Positions 1 to 6,144 of a stretch of DNA of 7,763 bases are shown here, piece after piece. The notes beneath the pieces are model-generated. The model was not told the DNA's origin and made no database searches. It worked only from the letters and a program-made list of their open reading frames with translations. How positions within the stretch are numbered: position 1 is the stretch's first letter; every line of letters starts with the position of its first letter. The translations under genes and the position numbers were made by a program. Origin of the DNA: Gammaproteobacteria bacterium (GTDB taxonomy: Bacteria > Pseudomonadota > Gammaproteobacteria > JAABTG01); the NCBI GenBank assembly GCA_030066245.1, contig JASJBY010000264.1, positions 1 through 7,763 on the forward strand. The letters run 5' to 3'.

Positions 1-346
1 TCGCGCAAGGCGACTGGTGGAGGCCCGTTGCAGACCCCGGAAGGGGCGGGCAGGGTCGTCAGACCCAGCGGCGGTCGAGGGACGACCGCCCCGAGCGCCA
101 GCACAGGGGCGAGCAGGACAAAGACCGATGTCCTGTGAACATCGGTCCCTGTGAGCGGGCATGCCGGGGAAGGCATGCCCTGGCCCTTCAAGCGGAGCAG
201 GAAGGCGCAGCGACGAAGGTCCTGTCGCAAGGCCCGGGGTCTGCAACGAAACTGGCCGAAACTCGGAGCCTGGAGCGAATTCCGCCGAAACCCTTGCCAC
301 CCATAGTTCGACATATTTGCTTGACACTACACTTGATGAGGGTGGC
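1..346. other. Gene-free, hairpin-rich region upstream of menA
   Basis: I see no credible protein gene here. The short open frames lack ribosome binding sites, and the menA frame can be extended upstream to 161 only through low-complexity, non-conserved sequence. The stretch is instead dominated by inverted repeats (see the ncRNA entry). A further weak 6-bp pairing (5-10 with 292-297) suggests the folded element could extend left of the window. The motif CGAAAC occurs three times (247-252, 257-262, 286-291), twice as the longer GCCGAAAC. A perfect TTGACA box lies at 321-326, but no matching -10 box is at the right distance, so I do not call a promoter. Confidence 0.6.
26..248. ncRNA. Candidate structured RNA closed by a 15-bp stem
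   Basis: Positions 26-40 are perfectly complementary to 234-248 (15 bp, CGTTGCAGACCCCGG with its complement). Inside lie several perfect hairpins: 53-57/62-66 (5 bp, 4-nt loop), 70-77/83-90 (8 bp, loop AGGGA), 123-131/139-147 (9 bp, loop CCTGTGA), 157-165/172-180 (9 bp, loop GGGGAA) and 210-214/224-228 (5 bp). This multi-branched layout resembles a folded non-coding RNA or long leader more than spacer DNA. I do not recognise the family: conserved RNase P, tmRNA, 6S and SRP motifs are absent. GGA motifs in two loops and two CAGGA sequences recall CsrA/RsmA-binding RNAs, but that is only a guess. The strand is not certain because the stems are symmetric; the plus strand would make it a leader of menA. 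Confidence 0.5.
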
Positions 347-1267
347 GTGCTCAGTTACTGGGTAACAGCGGTCAGGCCCAAGACCCTGTCGATTGCCATC
401 GTGCCCGTGCTGGTCGGGAGTGCCCTGGCTTGGACCCAGACCAACAGTCTGAACTGGCTCGTCATCGTCGCGGCCCTCGTCGGGGCAACGCTCATCCAGG
501 TGGGCACTAATCTGCACAATGATGCGGCGGATTTCGAGAAAGGGGCCGACGACCCCAAGACCCGGGTTGGTCCGCCAAGGGTGACCTCTCAGGGCTGGTT
601 GTCCGCGGCACAAGTGCGCCGTGCGGCGCTGATCTGCTTTACGCTAGCCGGTCTGGTCGGCGGCTATCTGATCTGGGTCGGAGGATGGCCAATACTGGCC
701 GTAGGGGTCGCCTCGATTGCTGCTGGCATGGCGTACACGGGTGGCCCGAGGCCGATCGCCTACACCGCGTTGGGTGAATTCTTCGTTTTTCTGTTCTTCG
801 GTCTGGTAGCCGTGGTGGGCAGCTACTATCTGCAGACCGGCAAGATGACCTGGTCGGCGAGTCTGGCCGGCGTCATGGTGGGTATGCCCGCCGCCGCCGT
901 GCTGGTGGTGAATAACTACCGGGACCTGGAGAACGACCGTCGTGTAGGCAAGAACACGCTGGCCGTGCGCATCGGTCGGCGTGCCAGCCAAGCTGAATAT
1001 GCACTGCTCATGCTGCTGCCGTTTCTGCTTCTGCCGATTCTGCCCATCGCAGCTGGCAGTGGCTGGTGGCTGGCGTTGCCTGTTGCCGTATTTCCATGGG
1101 CGCTGGCCCTGATCAGGCGGTTTCGCAGCGATTCTCCCGGTCCCCTGTTCAATCATCTCCTCGCTTCGACGGCCAAGTTTCAGCTGGGCTTCGGTTTGCT
1201 CTTGTGCATGGGGTTGCTGATAGGGCACGGGACAGAAGGGGTCGCCGCCATGAGTGCTGCGAGGTGA
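347..1267 (+). CDS. menA: 1,4-dihydroxy-2-naphthoate prenyltransferase (MenA)
   Basis: Integral membrane UbiA-superfamily enzyme that attaches a polyprenyl chain to 1,4-dihydroxy-2-naphthoate, giving demethylmenaquinone. The protein has 306 residues, a normal length for the family. It opens with the typical MenA start SYWVTAVRPKTL. The first Asp-rich prenyl-diphosphate/Mg site is N58-D59-x-x-D62 followed by G66 and D68; the second is N189-N190-x-R192-D193-x-x-x-D197-R198, followed by GKNTLAVRIG. About eight to nine hydrophobic segments are visible. I chose the GTG at 347 because homology begins there and a GAGGG box (338-342) lies 4 bases upstream; the frame is open back to 161 but that extension looks non-coding. 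menC follows in the same direction, and the two are probably co-transcribed. Family and residues are seen; activity is inferred from the family. Confidence 0.93.
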   Translation: MLSYWVTAVRPKTLSIAIVPVLVGSALAWTQTNSLNWLVIVAALVGATLIQVGTNLHNDAADFEKGADDPKTRVGPPRVTSQGWLSAAQVRRAALICFTLAGLVGGYLIWVGGWPILAVGVASIAAGMAYTGGPRPIAYTALGEFFVFLFFGLVAVVGSYYLQTGKMTWSASLAGVMVGMPAAAVLVVNNYRDLENDRRVGKNTLAVRIGRRASQAEYALLMLLPFLLLPILPIAAGSGWWLALPVAVFPWALALIRRFRSDSPGPLFNHLLASTAKFQLGFGLLLCMGLLIGHGTEGVAAMSAAR

Positions 1268-1367
1268 ACACTCGTCGCCGGACCCGACGGGCAGTGCCCG
1301 CAGGCACCCGAGCAGACTCGTTGTGGCGGTGGAACGCGGCACCGAAGCTGTGACTTCCGCCTCGCTC

Positions 1368-2444
1368 ATGGGCTCCAGCGCGGTTATCTCGCGCGCACGT
1401 GTGCATTCGTATCGGCTGCCCCTGAAAAGGCCGTGGCGCAGTGCCCGGGGAAATTGGACCGAGCGGCGCGGCTGGCTCATCCAGCTCGTCACGCGGGATG
1501 GCCTCGCCGGTTATGGTGATTGCGCACCCCTTCCGGAAGCCGGTACGGAGCTTTTCTCGGTCGCCGAGACAGCGCTAGGCGAGTTGCTGGGTGGCGCACA
1601 GGGGTGTCCCTCGGAAGTGTTGTTGAAGAGCCTGGACGGCTGCATTGACGCGCCGGCTACTCGCTGTGGTGTCGAGTGTGCCCTGCTGGACATTCTGTCC
1701 AAACGCGAAACGCAGCCACTGGCTCGCTGGCTGAACGCTACCGCGGCCAATGAAGTGAGTCTGAACGCGGCGCTCGGGGTGCTTGACAGCGATATTGCAC
1801 ACCGTGCTCACGCTGCGATCGAGAAGGGCCACCAAGTGCTCAAGGTGAAGCTCGGCATCAAGCCTGCGGCTCGGGAAATCGCCGAGCTGAAGGAGTTGGT
1901 GGAAACCCTGCCCGATGGGATCCGATTACGCCTCGACGCCAACGGAAGCTGGGACGAGGCCACTGCAAGTTCCATGATTGCTGCGCTTGGTAACATGCCC
2001 ATTGAGTCTTTGGAGGAGCCCGTTACGAAACCGACCTGGAGCAACCTGGTTCGGCTTCAAGCGTTGGCACCGTGGCCGATTGCCATGGATGAATCGCTGC
2101 CCCGTTGGCAGCAAGGGGAATCCCCGGGACAGCTGCCGGTGTCCCGGCTGGTGTTGAAGCCCATGGTGCTTGGTGGTGTGCTGCCGGCCATGGCGACGGC
2201 TATTCAAGCACGCGCCGCCGGCGTGAGCAGCATTGTAACGAGCACGGTGGACAGCGCGGCGGGCGTCCATGCCGCGGCCCAGCTGGCAGCGGCGCTGGCA
2301 GGAGACCTGGCCCATGGACTCGCCACCAGCGACTGGTTCAAAGAGGATCTGGGGTCGCCGCCCACGGTCGAAGGCGGCAAGTTGCGTCTTGATAATACCC
2401 CCGGCATTGGTTTTACGCCGCGTCCCGGTCTATGTTTGCAGTAG
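1368..2444 (+). CDS. menC: o-succinylbenzoate synthase (MenC)
   Basis: Enolase-superfamily enzyme that dehydrates SHCHC to o-succinylbenzoate in menaquinone synthesis; cytosolic and Mg-dependent. With the ATG at 1368 it has 358 residues. All expected catalytic residues are visible in order: K159-x-K161 (LKVKLG), metal ligands D190 (RLDANGSW), E216 (ESLEEPV) and D241 (AMDESL), and the second catalytic lysine K264 (VLKPMVLGG). The N-terminal capping domain (VHSYRLPL onward, with GYGDCAPLPE) is intact. The start is uncertain. The frame is open back to a GTG at 1254, overlapping menA by 14 bases, and GTG codons at 1329 and 1350 are alternatives; no clear Shine-Dalgarno precedes 1368, but recognisable homology starts there. 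Some enolase-superfamily relatives racemise N-acylamino acids or epimerise dipeptides. The adjacent menA makes OSBS the best call. Confidence 0.88.
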   Translation: MGSSAVISRARVHSYRLPLKRPWRSARGNWTERRGWLIQLVTRDGLAGYGDCAPLPEAGTELFSVAETALGELLGGAQGCPSEVLLKSLDGCIDAPATRCGVECALLDILSKRETQPLARWLNATAANEVSLNAALGVLDSDIAHRAHAAIEKGHQVLKVKLGIKPAAREIAELKELVETLPDGIRLRLDANGSWDEATASSMIAALGNMPIESLEEPVTKPTWSNLVRLQALAPWPIAMDESLPRWQQGESPGQLPVSRLVLKPMVLGGVLPAMATAIQARAAGVSSIVTSTVDSAAGVHAAAQLAAALAGDLAHGLATSDWFKEDLGSPPTVEGGKLRLDNTPGIGFTPRPGLCLQ

Positions 2445-2482
2445 CAAACTACGCATAGGCATGAGCGAGCGGAGGGCAAGGC

Positions 2483-2845
2483 GTGGTAAAAACGGACACG
2501 CAAACTGGGGTGACTGGCGCTGGTCGGGAGTCGGTCAAAGGAAGCAAGGCGGGGACGGAACGTTTGAATCCGGAGCTGCAAACGGCGGAACCTGCCAGCT
2601 CAGAAGTCCGCAGAGCGCGTTCCGGCGAGACAGTGGACGTGGCCAGGGCGCAGGAGGTCTACACCCGCACCGAGCAGGTTCCAAATGCCTCCGGGAATCC
2701 CATAGAGACATCTCAGGAAGCCCGCCTTGTCGCGGAAAAAGTCGCAGCCCAGCTTGAAGGGAATGGCGGCGAGGCCATCAAGGCACAGGCCAGCGGCGTC
2801 TCCGCTCATCTTGTGGAGCTGTTGTCTCAGAAGGGGGATACCTAA
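2483..2845 (+). CDS. Small hydrophilic protein of unknown function
   Basis: 120-residue protein starting at GTG 2483, supported by a strong GGAGGG box (2471-2476) six bases upstream. It begins 38 bases after menC ends, so it is probably the third gene of that transcript. Residues 1-60 are rich in T, S, E, G and Q and look disordered. Residues about 75-117 (ARLVAEKVAAQLEGNGGEAI, then AHLVELLSQK) look helical and amphipathic. No signal peptide, membrane segment or catalytic motif is visible. The size and the disordered-then-helical layout faintly recall FlgM-type anti-sigma factors, but I cannot see the FlgM signature and do not assign it. Real gene likely; function unknown. Confidence 0.65.
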   Translation: MVKTDTQTGVTGAGRESVKGSKAGTERLNPELQTAEPASSEVRRARSGETVDVARAQEVYTRTEQVPNASGNPIETSQEARLVAEKVAAQLEGNGGEAIKAQASGVSAHLVELLSQKGDT

Positions 2846-2934
2846 ACAAGTCGCCTCTGGGGGATGCGGGCCGGACTCACCGGGTAACCGCGTTTGGAAC
2901 CAGGGCCGGGGGGATCACTGGCTACACGAAAGAC

Positions 2935-2979
2935 CGCCGCAGCAGCGGCGCAGCGACCCGGCTCGCTTGTTTTTCTTGT
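2935..2979 (+). terminator. Possible terminator after the menA-menC transcript
   Basis: Two small stems (2935-2940/2945-2950, CGCCGC with GCGGCG; and 2952-2956/2963-2967, AGCGA with TCGCT) are followed by the T-rich run TTGTTTTTCTTGTTT. The second stem directly abuts the T-run, as in an intrinsic terminator, but it is only 5 bp. It lies about 90 bases past the small gene and before the separately transcribed 3105 gene, which fits. Another perfect 6-bp hairpin (2986-2991/2996-3001) follows. Confidence 0.4.
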
Positions 2980-3104
2980 TTCCATCCGGCTCGGCAGCCG
3001 GGCTTGCATATTGATATTGGTGGGAAAGTGCTGGGAGATAGCAGGATACAAAGCTATCATGAAAGTTGTGGGATTATATTGAATTACGATTCAGGGGGAG
3101 TGCG

Positions 3105-3740
3105 ATGAATGCGAAAGCCAAGTCGGAGAAGGATAAGAAGAAAGAGCGCATTGACAAGGGAACGTACGAGGCGACTAAGCCGTATCTGAAGGCCGCCCTC
3201 GAACAGCTGCTGAAGGCTGGCCGTTCGGTCAAGGATTTTCTCGAGTTTGCTGTAGGGCGTTTCGGGGGTGCGATTGTCCCCTACGTGAAGAAGTTCGAGC
3301 AGGAAGTTCGAGAGGGAACGGTCAAGGTCGCGGGTGTTACCAAGTCCACCAAGGACGCTGTCCTGGGCCAAAGCCCCTTTGAGACCGGGAAAGCCACGCT
3401 CCGCGCGGTGAAGAACACTGCCGAGAAGGAAATCCATGTTGTCAAGGACGTGGTCGGGGATTGGGTTGCCGGACGAACAGGTAAGGCGCCGGTAAAGAAG
3501 GCAGCGGCAAAGAAGACTGCGGCCAAGCGCTCTGCAACCAAGAAGAAGGCGGCGGCCAAGAAAGCAGCGCCCAAGAAGACGGCGGCAAAGAAGGCAGCTC
3601 CGAAGAAAAAGGCGGCTGCGAAGAAGAAAACCGCTACGAAGAAGCGAGCCGCGGCAACCGAGAAAGCGGCGGCACCCAAGTCGGCGACCGTGACCAAGGA
3701 GGAGACAGCCGGCAGCGCAACGAACGCGAAAACGCCTTGA
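3105..3740 (+). CDS. AlgP-like basic protein with histone H1-type Lys/Ala tail
   Basis: 211-residue protein with two parts. Residues 1-126 are a charged, mostly helical domain (basic start KSEKDKKKER, then PYLKAALEQLLKAGRSVKDF and FGGAIVPYVKKFEQEV) that I do not recognise. Residues 127 to about 190 are a low-complexity tail of KKAAAKK/KKTAAKK/KKAAPKK units like eukaryotic histone H1 and the tails of AlgP, PhaF and HctB-type proteins; such tails bind DNA or RNA non-specifically. The last 20 residues lose the basic repeats. Start ATG 3105 is set by AGGGGGAG (3093-3100) four bases upstream; an in-frame ATG at 3066 has no such site. The tail is encoded by degenerate AAG/GCG repeats that can expand or contract. 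A phasin-like role is possible, but the N-terminus does not show a clear phasin motif. A nucleoid or granule-attachment role is inference. Confidence 0.75.
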   Translation: MNAKAKSEKDKKKERIDKGTYEATKPYLKAALEQLLKAGRSVKDFLEFAVGRFGGAIVPYVKKFEQEVREGTVKVAGVTKSTKDAVLGQSPFETGKATLRAVKNTAEKEIHVVKDVVGDWVAGRTGKAPVKKAAAKKTAAKRSATKKKAAAKKAAPKKTAAKKAAPKKKAAAKKKTATKKRAAATEKAAAPKSATVTKEETAGSATNAKTP

Positions 3741-4017
3741 TCCCCTTCCTGAACGGGGCCCGCGACCTCGTTTGCAGATGGGATTGCGTGACTCGGAGTC
3801 TCGGGCGCCCTGCCCGAGGCTTGCCAGGGCGCGGCTGACCTCGCCTAGCCTGCTGATTGATGAGCCGCTTGATTGCCGGGGGTGGATTTCGGTCCACCGC
3901 CCGGAGGACGCCACCCTCCCTGCGGCCAGCCTTCCTGTTGTAAACTATAGTGTTGTTTATTGCGGGGAGACACGCCGGAGTGTTCGCGTGCCGTGTCGCC
4001 CTGAGCTCGGAGGTTGA
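3741..4017 (+). other. Intergenic region with two mutually exclusive hairpins
   Basis: Non-coding stretch of 277 bases between the H1-tailed gene and the DUF5132-like gene. It carries two overlapping perfect stems: 3800-3806/3812-3818 (CTCGGGC with GCCCGAG, 7 bp) and 3805-3812/3825-3832 (GCGCCCTG with CAGGGCGC, 8 bp). They cannot form together. Neither is followed by a T-run, so neither is a standard intrinsic terminator. An AT-rich patch around 3938-3960 includes TATAGT (3946-3951), a possible -10 element of the downstream gene, but I find no good -35 box. Confidence 0.45.
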
Positions 4018-4428
4018 ATGGCAGGCAAGAATCTTTTCAAGGGAGCCAAGATCAAGGGCGGCAAAGGGAAAATCCCTAAGGGCGGCGCGGGGGCGGGCTT
4101 CGCCGTCGGGCTTTTAGTCGGGCTCGCGGCGCCGGTTCTCATTTCGGCCCTTGCAGCAGCGGCGCGCCCGGCCGCCCTGGCGGCCTATAAGGCTGGCCTG
4201 AGGCTCTACGAAAAAGGCCGGGAGACTGCGGCCGAGATCAACGAGATCGTCGAAGACGTCGTCGCCGAAGTGAGAAGCGAAACTCAGGAAATCGGCACCG
4301 ACGCTTTCGAGCTTCCGGCGGAAGCTGCGGAGGACGCCGCCGACATCGGTGAGCGGACTGCGGCCGCCGTCGGTGAGGTGGGCTCGACGTTGTCCAGCTC
4401 GATAAAGGACATCAAGCGGTCGGCCTGA
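4018..4428 (+). CDS. DUF5132-like single-span membrane protein
   Basis: 136-residue protein. Residues 1-23 are Lys/Gly-rich. Residues 28-49 (FAVGLLVGLAAPVLISALAA) form one hydrophobic Gly/Ala segment. This is followed by R50-P and K58-A-G-x-x-x-Y64-E-K-G-R-E, a pattern I associate with small DUF5132 proteins. Residues 70-136 are an Ala/Glu-rich, probably helical or coiled-coil acidic tail (EINEIVEDVVAEVRSE). It is probably anchored in the inner membrane, with the basic N-terminus likely cytoplasmic. The start is fixed by GGAGG (4009-4013) four bases upstream. Function is unknown; family assignment is from memory of the motif and is moderately confident. It stands alone, with about 280 bases before and 470 after it. 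Confidence 0.7.
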   Translation: MAGKNLFKGAKIKGGKGKIPKGGAGAGFAVGLLVGLAAPVLISALAAAARPAALAAYKAGLRLYEKGRETAAEINEIVEDVVAEVRSETQEIGTDAFELPAEAAEDAADIGERTAAAVGEVGSTLSSSIKDIKRSA

Positions 4429-4904
4429 GCTCTACCGCGCCCGCGGCGACTTATCGTGGCGCCCTGCCAGCCAGCAGCGCGCATCAAGCATGACGCGAGC
4501 ACCGTCACTTCACCGACCGCGAACCATACGCCAGATTCGGAAATTCCCCGCCGAACCCAGCGCCGGTGCAGGAAATTGTTCCGGCACTCTATCCACCCGG
4601 GGCTTACAGTCGCCAAATCCTGCCACATGTCGTATGTCAGCATAAGCGAGTGATGGGATATTGCGCATTGGTGTTCGGTCAGGGCCGCACCGGCATGAGT
4701 GGCCGGGACCGTCGGCCGCCGGGATAGCGGCCGTCGAGCCTGCTGAGAGGTATTCACGCCGTGTCCCGGCGGCTCGTGCCAGTATGGTCCCCACCGCGCA
4801 TGCTTGACCGATCGCGGATACGGTATGGCGCGTCACGTCCGCCGCTCCATATCGGATAGAATTGCGGCGCGAGGGATCAGGGCGAGTCACGGGAGGAAAT
4901 GCAG
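4429..4904. other. Long intergenic region, no supported gene
   Basis: 476 bases without a convincing gene. Open frames on both strands lack ribosome binding sites and have compositions typical of GC-rich shadow frames. A perfect 7-bp hairpin (4713-4719/4727-4733, CGGCCGC with GCGGCCG) is present without a T-run. Close to the EcsC-family gene, TAGAAT (4857-4862) could serve as a -10 element, but no good -35 box lies at the right distance. Confidence 0.5.
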
Positions 4905-5726
4905 ATGGCGACGGTCATGCGCGAGGCACCCTACGTGCCCTCCGCGAAGCCGATTACTGACGAAGACGCTGAGCTGTTATTCAGGGCGCATCAGCGTCTT
5001 GAGCACCCGAGCCTTGCGGCACGGCTCTCGGGCGTCGTTGGCATGCCTATTGAGATTGCCCTGAAGCTGCTGCCCAAGCCTTGGTGGCGGCGGCTGCACG
5101 CGGCCATGGAAAGAGGTATTGCCAAGGCCCTGAACGCGGCAATCTCATCCCTCAGGGTCGGGCCGATCACCATTGCCCACGATCGCTTCTACCGGGTGCT
5201 CGGCATGGGCTCCGGCGCATTTGGCGGGTACTACGGATTGTGGGGCCTGCCCATGGAAGTCCCCATCACGACCACGATCATGCTGCGTTCCATCGCGGAT
5301 ATCGCGCGCAGTCAGGGGGAGGATCTGCGTGCGCTCGACACACGGCTTGCATGCCTGGAAGTGTTCGCTTTGGGCGGGCGGACGGAAGAGGACGACGCCG
5401 CGGACACCGGCTACTACGGTTTGCGTCTCGGGCTGGCTCTCTCCATAACCCACACCAGCAGTCATGTTGCCAGGCATGGGCTGCAGAAGGGGGGGCCGGT
5501 GCTGGTTGACTTGATAAGGCCGGTTGCTGCCCGTTTCGGTCCCGTTCTTTCGGAAAAGGTCGCAGCCCACGCGGTGCCGCTTGTGGGGGCGGTCAGCGGC
5601 GCACTCATTAACAGGATCTTCATGGACCATTTCCAGGACATGGCGAGAAACCATTTCACGGTTCGTCGACTGGAAAGGAAGTATGGTATGGAAATGATTC
5701 GGGAGGCTTACGAGAGCTTTCGCTGA
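4905..5726 (+). CDS. EcsC-family protein
   Basis: 273-residue protein matching the EcsC protein family (named after Bacillus EcsC, biochemical role not established). Family hallmarks are visible: G107-G-Y-Y-G followed by LPMEVPITTTIMLRSIADIA (115-134), GEDL, then C150-LEVFALGG, and near the C-terminus VGAVSGALINRIFMDHF. Hydrophobic, glycine-rich stretches around residues 95-130 and 210-240 suggest membrane association; there is no signal peptide. Two ATGs compete: 4899 lies only 2 bases after GGAGG (4892-4896), while 4905 lies 8 bases after it, so I choose 4905. A 51-codon membrane miniprotein follows 36 bases downstream, probably co-transcribed. Confidence 0.87.
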   Translation: MATVMREAPYVPSAKPITDEDAELLFRAHQRLEHPSLAARLSGVVGMPIEIALKLLPKPWWRRLHAAMERGIAKALNAAISSLRVGPITIAHDRFYRVLGMGSGAFGGYYGLWGLPMEVPITTTIMLRSIADIARSQGEDLRALDTRLACLEVFALGGRTEEDDAADTGYYGLRLGLALSITHTSSHVARHGLQKGGPVLVDLIRPVAARFGPVLSEKVAAHAVPLVGAVSGALINRIFMDHFQDMARNHFTVRRLERKYGMEMIREAYESFR

Positions 5727-5762
5727 CCCGATCACTCTGCGGACGATTCACTGGGAGTATGC

Positions 5763-5918
5763 ATGTTGTACAGAGTCTTGTTTGGTATTGGGCTTGTGGC
5801 ACTCGGCTACTACATCGGGCGGCAGGTTGGTCGCGCCGAAGGCCAGCTGGCCGTGGACATGGAGTCGCTTCAGGGAAATCCATTGGGTGAAAGCCGTTCT
5901 CCGGACCCGGGCGATTAA
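5763..5918 (+). CDS. 51-residue single-span membrane miniprotein
   Basis: Small gene of 51 codons plus TAA. The protein starts MLYRVLFGIGLVALGYYIGR, a short hydrophobic segment (residues 4-19) ending in basic residues, followed by a hydrophilic acidic tail ending ESRSPDPGD. The start is supported by GGGAG (5753-5757) five bases upstream. It lies 36 bases after the EcsC-family gene, so it probably shares its transcript and may act with that protein at the membrane. The N-terminal hydrophobic stretch has a GYYIG motif rather than a signal-peptidase site, so it is more likely an anchor than an exported peptide. I do not recognise a family. Confidence 0.65.
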   Translation: MLYRVLFGIGLVALGYYIGRQVGRAEGQLAVDMESLQGNPLGESRSPDPGD

Positions 5919-6023
5919 CTCCCGAGAGGCGCGCCGGGATCAGCACCGCGCGCTGGGGACCCATTCAGCACGAATCTCGTCACCCAAGCCCGCAACATTC
6001 CACGGGCTCTTAACCTTCTGGGG

Positions 6024-6054
6024 GTAGACCGCGCGCCCGACGCGCGTGGTCTGC
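6024..6054. terminator. GC-rich hairpin between convergent genes
   Basis: GTAGACC (6024-6030) pairs with GGTCTGC (6048-6054, one G-T pair), and continues as GCGCG (6031-6035) with CGCGC (6041-6045) after a 2-base bulge, giving a 12-bp stem with loop CCCGA. It lies between two converging small genes, where a bidirectional transcription stop is expected. No T-run follows on either strand, so it is not a classical intrinsic terminator. The segment 6029-6038 can alternatively pair perfectly over 10 bp with 6113-6122. Confidence 0.4.
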
Positions 6055-6144
6055 CGGTGAGGAATTACCCGCGTCGTGGGCGCCGTACTCCGCCAACCCC
6101 TTGCGGGGAGCAGGGCGCGCGGGTGCTTGATGCACACGCCGGCG

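Noticed and set aside
26..248. Retron msr/msd RNA, based on the terminal inverted repeats
   Set aside because: No reverse transcriptase gene follows; the next gene is menA. The 15-bp stem and multi-branched interior do not show the retron priming features.
26..248. RNase P, tmRNA or 6S RNA
   Set aside because: The conserved RNase P core sequences, the tmRNA 5' sequence with its tag frame, and the single long bulged rod of 6S RNA are all missing.
161..346. Longer menA start at ATG 161
   Set aside because: The extra 62 residues are low-complexity, overlap the hairpin-rich region and precede the typical MenA N-terminus, which begins at the GTG at 347 with its own ribosome binding site.
321..349. 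Promoter with TTGACA -35 box for menA
   Set aside because: No -10-like hexamer lies 16-18 bases downstream, and that position would fall inside the menA start.
2483..2845. FlgM anti-sigma factor
   Set aside because: Similar size and layout, but I cannot see the conserved C-terminal FlgM motif, and there are no flagellar genes in the window.
3281..3697. Minus-strand open frame rich in Ala and Phe
   Set aside because: It is the reverse of the Lys/Ala repeat tail and is purely a composition artefact.
3105..3740. Tandem repeat or CRISPR-like array in the Lys/Ala tail DNA
   Set aside because: The repeats are short, degenerate and in frame with the protein; there are no unique spacers.
4284..4757. 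Minus-strand open frame over the DUF5132-like gene end and the gap
   Set aside because: No ribosome binding site, no recognisable motif, and it overlaps a better supported gene.
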